64,000 nucleotides of DNA from Diacronema lutheri (lineage: Eukaryota; Haptophyta; Pavlovophyceae; Pavlovales; Pavlovaceae), in NCBI GenBank assembly GCA_019448385.1, contig JAGTXO010000006.1:930001-994000 (forward strand). Direction: 5' to 3'. The notes under the pieces are model-generated. The model worked only from the letters and a program-made list of their open reading frames with translations, searched no databases and was not told where the DNA came from. Position 1 is the first letter of the stretch, and each line of letters opens with the position of its first letter. The position numbers were made by a program, and so were the translations under genes. Shown piece by piece: positions 1 to 10,300 of the stretch.

Positions 1-625
1 GCGCCGACGGCCATAGCAGCACGGCCGCCTCCGCTGACGGTTGGGCGCAGCTCGGCCGCGGTGCACCAATCTCGCAGCATTCGAGCCGGCTGCGCCGGCA
101 CTCAGCCGCCGTCGGGCACTCTGGGTAGCACGCCGCGCAGCCGAGGTCGGCGTCGACGTATCGGCAGTGGTTCTCGGGTGGAATCACGCCCTCGTGCCGA
201 TCGCGCCGGTGCAAGGACTCCAGCGCCCACGGCCTGCATGCGACACCCGAGCGCGTCACGTTGCGCGTGCCGGCATAGTCCTCGCCCGTCCGCTTGGTGT
301 AGCACTCGGACGGCGAGGCAGCGCTTGGGCGCGGCGAGCTCGGCGCAGGGGCGTCAGGCCGCACGGTGCGCAGGTCGGGGTGCAGTCCGCCCGCCGGCCC
401 GTCGCCGCTCGGATGCTCGCGCATGTACTGCGACAGCGAGACCACGTCCGCGTGGGCCGACGGCAGCGTGATCGGGAGGTTGCGCGAGCTCGCCCAGTCC
501 GACAGGCTGACAATCGGCCCGCCTGAGCTCGCGCGTGCCGCATCGCTGGGCCGGTGGCTGCTCAGCAGGTCCAGCATCGTGCTCTGCGCCCAGCCCACCG
601 GCAAGAAAAGCGCGGCCACGACCAT
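1..625 (-). CDS. Secreted kringle-domain protein (3' end outside window)
   Basis: Reading from an ATG at 625 (an in-frame TAG lies four codons upstream, which fixes the start), the product begins with a hydrophobic signal peptide, MVVAALFLPVGWAQS. A kringle-like module follows at about residues 108-170: Cys-Tyr-x-Lys, then GEDYAGTRNVTRSG, CRPW, an ENHCRY segment and DADLGCAACY. These correspond to the conserved DYRGT, SGxxCQxW and NYCRNPD landmarks of kringles. A second Cys-rich stretch (ECPTAAECRRSRLECC) follows before the window ends. Kringles are disulphide-bonded secreted or cell-surface interaction modules; the ligand here is unknown. The gene runs in the same direction as the ankyrin gene, 184 bp downstream of it. 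The identification rests on motif order. Confidence 0.72.
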   Translation of the reverse strand, partial: MVVAALFLPVGWAQSTMLDLLSSHRPSDAARASSGGPIVSLSDWASSRNLPITLPSAHADVVSLSQYMREHPSGDGPAGGLHPDLRTVRPDAPAPSSPRPSAASPSECYTKRTGEDYAGTRNVTRSGVACRPWALESLHRRDRHEGVIPPENHCRYVDADLGCAACYPECPTAAECRRSRLECCEIGAPRPSCAQPSAEAAVLLWPSA

Positions 626-809
626 CGGCCGACGTGATCTAAAACTCGTCCGCATTTTCGGCGCCTCAATCGAAAACCGCAACGGAAGGAGTGAAAAAGA
701 TGGACCGACTTGTGGGCAAGGGTGCACGAGTCAAGAGTCTCAAGACCCCCAACTCTCCAGTCCTGCGGCAAGACTGAAGACTCCCTCCCATGCCGCCGGC
801 AGTCCACGA

Positions 810-1706
810 TCACTTCGCCTGCGGCGCTCGCACGGTGGAAAAGAACGCCGGCTTGCTGACGGCCCGCGCATCTGCCACTGCCAAGCCCACCGGCCTGCGC
901 GCGCCGAGCATGGCGGGGCCCATCGCGAGGTGCGCTGCGATCGCGCTCGACGCGCCGGATGGCGCTGGGCGGGGCTTGCACGCACTCGCGGGCTGGGTCC
1001 CCTCGGCCTCGGCGGCTCGGCAGAGCACTATGCGCGTGACAGCTGCGGTCTGCCCCGCCTTCGCGCCGATGAAGAAGGCCTGGTCGAGGTTGCTTGCGCC
1101 GCGGTCGATGAGGAGGTCGACGAGGGCCGGCGCGCCGACGAGCGCAGCATGGCACAGCCCCTCCGCGGCGCTCGCGCCCGCGTCGACGAGCGCGACGACG
1201 GTGGGTGCGTGCCGCGCATCGATGGCGCCCTTCAGCGCCGGGTTGAGAGAGCCCGCGCCCGCGGCGAGGAGCGTGCGCACGGCCGCGGTCGCGCCGCGCT
1301 CGGCGGCGACGACCAGCGCCTCGTCGCGGCCGCGCTCGGCGCCGCGCGCAATCAGGAGTTGCAAGAGGTCTTCCGAACCGCACGCCGCTGCCTCAATCAA
1401 CGCATCGTCGCTCAGCTCGGCGCCCGAGTCGAGGAGCAGCTCCACCACGCCGGCGTGCCCGCTTCGCGTCGCGAGGCGCAGCGCGGTGCGGCGCATGTCG
1501 GCGTCCGGCATGTTCGTGCCGAGGATGACACGCACGGCGTCAACGTGACCAGCCTTGGCGGCGAGGACAAGCGGGATGCCGAGATCGTCGTGTCCGTCGA
1601 GCGCCGCCAGCTCGCGCAGTCGCCGCGCGTCGCCCGCCGTCGATGCGGCGCGCCAGTCGTCCTCACGCACGTCCATCCTTTCGGGAAGCGCAATAATGGA
1701 AGCCAT
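810..1706 (-). CDS. Ankyrin-repeat protein
   Basis: A 298-residue intronless reading frame. From about residue 40 it carries consecutive ~30-residue ankyrin-type units with repeated patterns such as ALRLATRSGHAGVVELLLDSGA and ALVVAAERGATAAVRTLLAAGA, six to seven in all. I place the start at the ATG at 1706 (MASIIALPERM). The frame stays open upstream to 1916, but that stretch would overlap the divergent RPS24 coding exon. Ankyrin arrays bind other proteins; no catalytic domain is visible and the C-terminal 70 residues are low complexity, so no specific role is assigned. The start codon lies 64 bp from the RPS24 start on the other strand, implying a shared promoter. Confidence 0.75.
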   Translation of the reverse strand: MASIIALPERMDVREDDWRAASTAGDARRLRELAALDGHDDLGIPLVLAAKAGHVDAVRVILGTNMPDADMRRTALRLATRSGHAGVVELLLDSGAELSDDALIEAAACGSEDLLQLLIARGAERGRDEALVVAAERGATAAVRTLLAAGAGSLNPALKGAIDARHAPTVVALVDAGASAAEGLCHAALVGAPALVDLLIDRGASNLDQAFFIGAKAGQTAAVTRIVLCRAAEAEGTQPASACKPRPAPSGASSAIAAHLAMGPAMLGARRPVGLAVADARAVSKPAFFSTVRAPQAK

Positions 1707-1770
1707 GCTGGAAAAGTCCGGCAGCCCCGGACAGACCCCGTGGCGTTCGTGGCTCTCCGCGTGGGGCACC
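1707..1770. promoter_or_regulatory. 64-bp divergent spacer between ankyrin gene and RPS24
   Basis: Only 64 bp separate the two start codons, so any promoter elements and both 5' leaders must fit here or lie inside the opposing coding sequences. No TATA box is evident. Confidence 0.5.
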
Positions 1771-2447
1771 ATGTCAGACGCAGCGAAGGCGTGCACGATT
1801 CGCACAAAGAAGTTCATCACGAACCCGCTCCTCGGCCGCCGCCAATTTGTGCGCGCGCACGAGGCGCGCTGCGTTCCGACCTCGGCCACCCACGTCCGTG
1901 TCAGCGCCCATCGCATGTGCTAACGCGCGTGCCCGGCGGCGCGTGCGCGCGGCCCGCTCGACCGCGCCGCGCACCACAGGTGGTCGAGGTGCTGCACCCG
2001 GGAGCCGCGGGCGTCTCCAAGGCGGAGATGCGCGAGAAGCTGGCGAAGCTATACAAGGTGCGTGGTCGTGCCGCTTCGTCGGATGGGCACCGTCGCCGCG
2101 CGAGCGCGCACGCGGCGTCGCCCGGCTGCTCACGCCCTGCGCGATACCGCGTGGCTGGCACGCGACTGTGCGACGCGCTCTCTCGGTGCGCGCAGGTGCA
2201 GGATGCGACCACCATCGTGCTCTTCGGCTTTAAGCTCGCGTTCGGCGGCGGGCGAAGCACTGGCTTTGGGATGATCTACGACTCGACCACGGTGCAGAAG
2301 AAGTTCGAGCCGAGGCATCGCCTGATCAAGGTGAACCTGGCAAAGGCGAAGGTGGGTGCGCGCAAGCAGCGTAAGGAGCTCAAGAACCGCTTGAAGAAGC
2401 TGCGTGGGCTCAAGAAGGCTAAGGCTAAGGCGGGCAGCGGCAACTAA
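1771..2447 (+). CDS. RPS24: 40S ribosomal protein eS24 (three exons)
   Basis: Exons 1771..1848, 1980..2057 and 2196..2447 join to 135 residues, the normal eS24 length. Exon 1 encodes MSDAAKACTIRTKKFITNPL then LGRRQF. Exon 2 gives VVEVLHPG...VSKAEMREKLAKLYK. Exon 3 gives VLFGFKLAFGGGRSTGFG, MIYDSTTVQKKFEPRHRL and the Lys-rich tail. All are hallmarks of the eukaryotic/archaeal S24e family, a component of the small ribosomal subunit involved in pre-rRNA processing. The introns (131 and 138 bp) start GTGCGC and GTGCGT and end CACAG and GCAG. The second acceptor could instead be 6 nt downstream without changing the frame. The introns read through in frame, giving a misleadingly long open frame upstream. 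Confidence 0.96.
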
Positions 2448-2724
2448 GCGGCAGCTAAGCGGCGCACGCCGTGGCGCGGGACACCTTCGACATTGACTCC
2501 TCCCTCATTGGCGAGGCGCGGCCGCCGCCTTTGCCAACCGACCGTAAGAGCCCGAGGCCTGTGCTGAGCGGACGGCACGACCTGCCCGGCACGCCACTGC
2601 GCTGACCAGACCGCCATTGACAGTTGCCTTTGCGGACGTGCGTGTCGAGATGGCGCAGGCACTGTGTGTGTGTCATGCACAGATCCTCGGTCGAGATGGC
2701 GAACCCTGTCATCTCCCCCCTCCC

Positions 2725-4257
2725 TCAGTGCCTGTGTGTCATTCCTCGGTCTGGTCGCGGCGCGGCAGGCGAACGGTCGGAGGGCGCGGACGCGGAGGTG
2801 ACGCGTGGTTGAGGCGAAGTCGGGGAAAGCGGGGACGCCACTCGCCTTCGGCGCTCGTTTGCCGGCGCGCGCACGTTTTTCATGGTGAAGAGGCAGTGGC
2901 GCTGGCTGACGGAGCGGAAGTCGTGCATGTGTAGCCACACGTTTGCGCCGTACTTGACGCCCGCAAGCACGGGCATTGCCTCGTGGTAGGTGCCCGGCTC
3001 CGTCTTGTTGGGCTCGCTGTCGAGCACGGACGGCCACAGGATTGCCGAGCCCTTCTTGGGCCGCACCTTGAGCGCCAGCTTGCGGAAGCTCGTCTCGCCA
3101 CCCTCGGGCACATCGTTCAAGTACATGAAAAACGTGTAAACGCGCACGCCTTGAGGGCTCCAGCTCGCAGAGTTCTGATCGTGGTGCTCGCGGTCTGGGC
3201 ACGCAAAACAGTGTGCGGGTGGGATGGGGGTGGAGGTGGCGTTCAAATGAGGCTGCGCACGTGTGCAATCAAGGCGAAGCGCCAGCGAGCAGTGCGCCCG
3301 TCGCTGATGGCCCAGCCCTCTCGCTTCGCAGCACCGAGCGGCCGCAGCGCGGGGGAACACACAGAACTGACCCTCGCCGTAGCGCACGATCTGCATGAAC
3401 TCGCCGTTGACGACAGGCACACGCGTGACGTCCGCAATGCGCTGCTCGACCGCCTGGATGATCGGATCATCGAGGCACGTTCCCCAGTTGCACCAGCACT
3501 GGTCGGACGTGCGCACCGACGAGACGCGATCGCCGGCAAGCGACCGCTGAAACGAGTCGGCGCAGAGGGCGACGATGTGGTCCGCCTCCGCATCGCTCAT
3601 AAAGTTGTCGAAGCGCATGACCCACGGGTCGCGATGCATCACCTGCGGGCTGTACTCAGGGAAGTGCGCGAGCGCGCGCTCGAAGGTGGCGTTCATGTCG
3701 CCCGGACGAACGGCCGCGTCGGAGAGGCGCTCGCACGCGGGGCCGTACGGGCCGCACACGCCGCAGCTCTTCCGGCATTTGGCGAGCATGAAGTCAGCGT
3801 TCTTGACGCATTGGCCAGTAAGGGCCCACGACTCGCAGCTCTCGTCCTCGTCCACGCACGTGCTCGCCTTCCTCGTGCGCCGCGGCGCCTGATCGCACAC
3901 GCCGCAGCTGAGCGGGCACGTCTGCGCCATGTAGTTTGGGTTCTTCGCGCACTCGCCAAGGCGCGCCCACTGCGGGCAGGCGACCGAGTCGTCCAAACAC
4001 GGCGCCTGCTCCGCGATCCCCTCCGGCCTCGCGCGCGCAGACGCCGCGCCGGCTGGTGAGCTCGACTTGCGCGCGCGCGCGCCTGGCGCACGCTCCAGTG
4101 CGGCATGCCACGCGCGCAGCGCCACGTCGGGCCACGCGGCGCAAACCGCCGCCAGGAGCGCCGCCAGAGCAGCGAGCGCAATGGACAGCCACGGCGCCCT
4201 CGCCGCCAGGTCCTTTGAGTGCGGCGCCCTCGCCGCCGCGCTGCCGCGCTTGCTCAT
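2725..4257 (-). CDS. Membrane-anchored prolyl 4-hydroxylase with two ShKT domains
   Basis: Exons 4257..3363 and 3194..2725 give 454 residues. The intron (168 bp, GTGTGT...CCCAG) restores the sequence RYGEGQFYREHHDQNSASW, which holds the HxD iron-binding pair. The distal His is in GTYHEAMPVLAGVKYGAN, together with the 2-oxoglutarate-binding basic residue. Order: a cytoplasmic stub, a signal-anchor (LSIALAALAALLAAVCAAW), two six-Cys ShKT modules ending CPLSCGVC and CRKSCGVC, then the P4H catalytic domain, and a ~60-residue Arg/Pro-rich tail. Family enzymes hydroxylate proline in secreted glycoproteins in the ER/Golgi using Fe(II), O2, 2-oxoglutarate and ascorbate. The start is the ATG at 4257; the frame is open further upstream only through GTG codons. 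Confidence 0.92.
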   Translation of the reverse strand: MSKRGSAAARAPHSKDLAARAPWLSIALAALAALLAAVCAAWPDVALRAWHAALERAPGARARKSSSPAGAASARARPEGIAEQAPCLDDSVACPQWARLGECAKNPNYMAQTCPLSCGVCDQAPRRTRKASTCVDEDESCESWALTGQCVKNADFMLAKCRKSCGVCGPYGPACERLSDAAVRPGDMNATFERALAHFPEYSPQVMHRDPWVMRFDNFMSDAEADHIVALCADSFQRSLAGDRVSSVRTSDQCWCNWGTCLDDPIIQAVEQRIADVTRVPVVNGEFMQIVRYGEGQFCVFPRAAAARCCEARGLGHQRRAHCSLALRLDCTRAQPHLNATSTPIPPAHCFACPDREHHDQNSASWSPQGVRVYTFFMYLNDVPEGGETSFRKLALKVRPKKGSAILWPSVLDSEPNKTEPGTYHEAMPVLAGVKYGANVWLHMHDFRSVSQRHCLFTMKNVRAPANERRRRVASPLSPTSPQPRVTSASAPSDRSPAAPRPDRGMTHRH

Positions 4258-4393
4258 GCGCTTCTCCAGGCCTCGTTCAGTCTCCCGCACAAACCTCCGC
4301 TCCGCGCACGTTTCGCTTTGAGATCAGCAGGGCGGCCGGCGTTGGGCCGCGGCCCGTCGGGCCGTCGCGCGAGCGTGGTGTGTGCAGGGAGCC

Positions 4394-7300
4394 ATGCACA
4401 TCGACACGAAGCTCGAATTGTCGACGCACTTCATCACGCGGAACCAGCTCGTCATCACGAGCGTCGCCTACAACCCGAAGCGCGACGAGATTGTCGTGTG
4501 CGACGGCCGGACGCTCCGCGCGTTCTCGCACCGCACCGCGCACCGAGCGACGCGCGTGGAGCTCACGCTGCCGCAAAAGGACATGATTGGAACGCACGTG
4601 ATCTACAACCTGGCGCAGAACCAGTATATCCTCGTGCTGCAGGGCCTCGAGGTGATGATCATCACCGCCGACCTGCAGATCGTGTGGAGCGAAAAGTCGG
4701 ACCAGGTAAGCATCCTCGCCGCCGCCTTCTCGCAGAGCCGGCAGCAGCTCGTGACGACGGGCGGCCGGGGCTCGATCAAGATTTACGGGATCGAGCGCTT
4801 CCACAAGACCACCTCCGACGGCTGGCAGACCCTCAACCGCTTCCGCCTCCGCCGCTCGATTAGCACCGACTACCGATGGCTCAAGCACGTCGTGCTCAAC
4901 GACGACGACGGCCACATCCTCGCCGCGCACGAGGCGTCGGTGATCGTGTGGGACATGGAGTCGGGCCACGTGCTCTTCCGGCTGAACGACTTGCACGGCT
5001 CGCGCATTCGCGCGCTTGCCTTCATTCCCGGCGACCAGCACCTGCTCACGTCGTCGTACGATGGCGTCGTGAAGAAGTGGTCGCTCGCTGCATCCATCCC
5101 AGTGGGCAAGCCGATCTTGATTGAGTCGACGCAGTGCCACTCGAAGGAGGTGCGCGCGCTGGCGAGCGACCGGTCGGGCCGGCTCTTCTTCTCCTGCTCA
5201 GAGGACATGGTCGTCAAGCTGTGGAACGCCGAGCGCGGCGCCGAGCTCGACTCGCACCTGCCGTCGTCCCTCGCAGCAGCGTCCCTCTCCTCGTACGCCT
5301 GCCCGCCGCCCTCGCAGCTCGTGTACGCGGAGGCGGCGGGGAGCGAGCAGGGCGACGGCGTGCTGATGGTCGTCTCCGGCGCGCTCCTCTCCGTCCTGCG
5401 CGTCAAGGACCCGCTCGTTCACTTTTCCACACTCAGCGACCGGGTGACGCGCGCGCAGGTCGTGCGGCACGACCACGCGGGCGCCGAACTGCCGGCAGAC
5501 CAGCGGCTCATCTTCGTGCTGAGCGCGAACAGCGCGCTGCAGCTGCTGCGGCTCGAGACGGGTGCGATGCTCTCAATGATCGTGCCCAAGGGCTTGCGCA
5601 GCCACGGCGACGGCCGCGCCGAGCCGTACCGCCAGGCCGCGTCTGCCGAGCTGCTTGCGCGCGAGCTGGGCGCGACCGGTGCGCAGCTGAGCTGCTTCTG
5701 CGCCGCGCCCGCGCTCGGCAACGGGCACGTCGTGATCGGCTCGCAATCGGGCACGCTCGACATCATCGATACGACCGCGGGCGGGCGATGCGTGCAGACC
5801 CTCACCGACACGGACATGACCGCCTCGATCAGCGCGATCGCCGTCGTGCGCGCGCCCGCCGGGTGGGTGTGCACGCGCCAGCGCGGCCGCACGGGCGGCG
5901 GCGCGGGCGACGAGCCCGCGCCCGACGAGTCGTCGGCGGTGGCCGGCGAGCTTGCGGACGGCCGTGACGCGCACACACTGCGATCCTTCGCCATCATCAC
6001 CGGCTCGGCGTGCGGGCACATCTCCGTGTGGGGCGCCGCGCAGCGCGACGTGTCGCGCACGTTTGCGGCGCACTCGGGCGCGCTGCTCTCGCTCGTCCCG
6101 TTCACCGTCTCGCGCTTGCGCGCGGACGATGGCAGGCTCTCGCATGCGCTGGGGCTGCTGGGCGATGAGAGCGCGCATCACGGCGATGCGGTGCGCGCGC
6201 ACGGCCAGCTCGCCGAGGCGCACGCGATGCTCTCCGTCGGCAGCGACGGGACGGTGCGGCTGTGGGACCTGCGCGCGCTGCAGTGCACACCGCGCGGCGC
6301 ATTCCGCACGGCAGCAAGCCGGCAGCTGACGTGTGCGCTGGTGCGTGCGGACGGCGGGATACTGCTCGGCTTCGACAACGGCTCGCTCGAGCTGTGGCTG
6401 CTGCTGCCCAGCGCGCTCGAGCGCGTGCGCGGCGGCGCGGACGGCGAGCTTGCGACCACAAACGCGATGTCCAGCTCATCCTTCGTCGGCCGGATCGCGT
6501 CGCTCTCGCGCTCGCTCGAGCCGCACACGGAACGCATCACGGCGCTCGAGCGCTCCTTCGCGTCCGACCGCTTCCTCAGCGCGTCGCTCGACGGCAGCGT
6601 GCTCGTGTGGCACCTGCCGAGCTGCACGGCGCTCAAAGCGCTCTCCTTCTCCGCGCCGGTCACGCAGGCGCTCTTTGCGAGCCACGACGGCAGCTTCATC
6701 GTCGTCCTTGCCGACGCGATGCTGCTCGTCTCGCGCGAGCAGGTGAAGCGCGCCAAGGACGCGCTCGCCGTGCAGGAGACCGATGGCTCGGAGCCGCCCG
6801 AGGACGAGGGTGATGACGTGGGCGCGCTCGCCGAGCCGCCGTCGCGCGAAGACGCGGCCGCCGCGCAGCGCGCGAGGCCGCGCAGGCTGCAACACTCGCC
6901 GACGTTGCGCCGCTTGGAGGTTGGGCGCGCCGTGACGCCTGCGCGCATCGATGAGCACGCGGCCGACGACGCGCTCGACGAGGGTGCCCACGCGCTCGAG
7001 CACGCCGGCGCGAACGCGCGCGAGCGGCAAGCGGGCGAGGGGCACGCCGCGCTCGCGCGCGAGCGCGAGGCGGACGCGCGGCTCGCGCGCGCGCGCGCCG
7101 AAGCGCTCGCTGGCCTCGCGAGCGGCGTCGACGCCGAGCTCCTCGCGCTCATTGAGCGCTCGCGCGTGCAGCAGCTGACGGACGCTGCCGTGTACGCGGC
7201 GCGCGCCGGCGAGCGAGACGCACGGCGCGGCGTGCAGCTTGGGCGCGTCGACGACGACGCGGGGAGCGAGGAACGGGAGGGCGGTGACGAGGGCGAGGGC

Positions 7301-10300
7301 GGGGACGAGGAGGAGTCGTCCAGCGCGCGCATGCCGCTCGTGACCGCCGCGCTCATGTCCGTCACGCCCAAGCGGCCGCCGCCGGCCGGCCAGCAGCCGG
7401 CGCTGCGCGCGCGCGCCGTGCGCGTGCACACGCAGATGGCGGAGGTCACGCCCGTCGCGACGGCGCTGCAGCTCGCGCGCCGCGCGCAGAGGCGCGCCCT
7501 CCCGGTGCTCGGCGAGATCGCGCCGCGCGCGCCGCTCGCCGTTCCGCAGCCGCGCATGGCCATGGATAGCGCACAGCACGCGAGCGCAGGTGCGCGCGCG
7601 CGCGAGCAGCCTCGCACTCGTCCGGACACGCGCTCGTCGACCGCTGTCCCGTCCGCGGCGGCGGACGCGGGCGAGCACGCGAGCGAACGGGAGCGCCCGG
7701 ACAGCCGCAGCGCGGTTGTACGCGCCCGCGCGGCACGTGCATCGACGGACGCGGTGGAGTCGCCGCGCTCCGGAGGCCCTGCTGCGCCGCATCGAACTGC
7801 GGCGTGGGCAGAGCGTGCGCGCGCCGGCGCCGCGGAGACGCCGGGCGGCTCGGTCCGGGTTGAGGACGGCGCGCCCGCTGGCATCGACGAGGCGCCAGCG
7901 GTGATATCGCCAGCGGTGATATCGCCAGCCGGTGCGCCCACGCATTCGGTCGAGGCGGCATGCGGCGAGACAGCAACCAGCGACGCGCTCGGCGCGCACG
8001 AGGGCCAGGCGCCGCACGCGGACGGTGCGCGCGAGCCGCACGCCGTGTCGCTCGACGAGCGTGTGGAGGCCTTGATGGCGCTCGACGGTCGGGCCTTCGA
8101 CCCACTCTCGGAGCGGTCGTGGGGCTCGGACGCCGACGCGGACGCTGATGGCGAGGGCGACGACGAGGGCACGGAGGACACGGAGGAGGGGGAGGACGAG
8201 GACGACGGCGTGGACGCCGAGCGCCACCCCGACCCGTTCGAGCACAACGAGCAGCTCATGCAGAAGCACTACCACACCATGCGCTTCGCCACAATCGGCG
8301 GCAGCCCGCCGTCGACGCGCTTCGGCGACGTGCCGGATGGCGCGCAGCGCAGGCGGCGGCTGTGGCGTGCGGGTACGCCGAGGCCGCCCCGGCCGGTCGG
8401 CGAGCTCGCGTCGCGTGAGCCAAGCTTCTCGCTGTACGCGCGCTCCTCGCAGAGCCCGACGACGGAGCGCTCGCTCGCCGGAGCGCTCCAGCCCTTTGAT
8501 CTCGGCCCGGTGCGCCTGCCCGTCTGCGCGCCCAGCCCGCTCGAGGGCTCATCGTCAGAGATCCATGCCGACACGAGCGCTCAGCCCTCGTCGCTCGCAA
8601 AGCCGTCGACGGCGCCGGCGCGCGGCGCGGCGCGCGGGCGGGGGGCGGCGACGGCAGGCGATGCACGCTTCGTGAGCGCGAGTGAGAGCAGCGCTGCGCC
8701 GCTGGTCGAGGCGGTGCGCAGCGGCACGGTCGACAAGTCGGGGGGCGGCGCGCGCGCAGTCGTGCGCGCATCGGCGGCCCGAGCCTCGACGCCCGCCGCG
8801 CGGCCACCGACAGCGCAGCCGGTCGTCCGCGTCGTGCAGCTCGCCTTGCCCGATGACGCCTTCTCGCTCGAGGCGCGGAGCCGCTCGATGGCCGCCCACC
8901 CGCTCGCGGCGCTGATGGCGAAGCAGGGCGAGAGGCCGCGCGAGGGCGGCGACTCGCGGCTCAGCCGGGCCGCGAGCGCGGGCGTCGGGGCCGAGCCGAT
9001 GCTGAGCGCGATCGATCTGCCCTCGGGCGCGCCCATCGACCGGCTGGTCATCTTTGAGCAGACCACGCCGCGACGACGACGGCGCACGGTCGCCCGTACG
9101 TCGCTTGGCGAGCCAAGCGACGTTGTGCCTCGCGGAGCGGCGGGGTTGGCCGGAGCCCAATATTGGGAGGAGGAGGAGGAGGCGGACTGGGAGGAGGGCG
9201 AGGGCGAGGGCGAGGGCGGAAGCGGAGGCGGCGGCGGAGGCGGAGGCGGAGGCGGCAGCAGTCAGCGGCGCGAGCTCGTGGACGAGAGGGGGCCATTCGC
9301 CGCACACCGTGAGGCCACGAGCGCGAGCGATGCGCCCGCCGGCGCGGGCGCGCAACGCGTGAGCGATGCGGCCGCTGGTGATGGCGCGCTGCACGCCATT
9401 GATGGGCTCGAGGACGCCGCGCACGCCAGTGCGCGCGTGGCTGCACCGAGCGCTACGCTCGCAACGGCCACCGCTGCCTTTGGCGTGGAGGACGGCTTTG
9501 CTCCTGCCAACCGGGTGAATGCGCGAGCCGAAGACCCGGACGGGCGGCTCACACCGGCGGACACGGCGGGCGATAGATCGATGGCTGTCGGCGCATCTCC
9601 TCTGGCGGGATCGCCTGCCGATGAGCTGCACGCTTTTGCCGAAGAGCCGCCGCCAGCCGCAGAAGCACGCGGCGACGGCACGCCTGCAGCCGCGGTCAGC
9701 GCGCCGGGCGCTGCGCAGCTCGCGCACGGGGCTCCGGCTCTCTCTCACAGCGAGGAGGACGACCGGCAAACGGCGCCAGGATCGACGGACGGTCTCGACT
9801 CGCTCGTCGGGGCGTCGCGCGCGCTCGACATGCGCGCGCGAAGCGAGGTGGGCGAACCCGCGCACGCGGCGGAGCCGCCGACCGCCAACTCGCCCGCCGT
9901 CAACGCGGACGTCGCGCGTGCACTCGCGCTGGGCATTTCCGACGAGGCGCTGCGTGCAGCCGCCGGCCGCGTGCGTCTCGTGGAGGGCGACTGGCAGGCG
10001 GACATGTCGCACGGCCCCGCCCTCCTCTTCTCCATCTCGCTCTACGGCCTGCACGGCGCGCGGGAGAAGGCGCTGATTGCCGTAGCCGCGGACATTGCAC
10101 GCGTCGAGCTGCCCAAGTGGCCGCTCACACGCACGCGCCCAGGCTTGGCGGCGCAGCCTGCGCGGGCGCGCACGTCGCGTTCGGGCTCCGTCCGCCCGGT
10201 GCTCGGCGTCACCAACGCCCAAGCGGCCTCACATCTGGGGTTGAGCACGAGCGCTCACACGCTGCCGCAGCGCACGGAGCGCAGCGGGAAGAAGCGGCCG

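Noticed and set aside
366-2447. A 693-codon plus-strand open frame ending in RPS24
   Set aside because: It only exists because GC-rich sequence antisense to the kringle and ankyrin genes and the RPS24 introns lack stops; the homologous RPS24 exons start at 1771 in another frame.
6178-8259. Long minus-strand open frames (600-700 codons) inside the WD40 gene
   Set aside because: Ser/Ala/Arg composition with no domain; shadows of GC-rich coding sequence in the plus strand.
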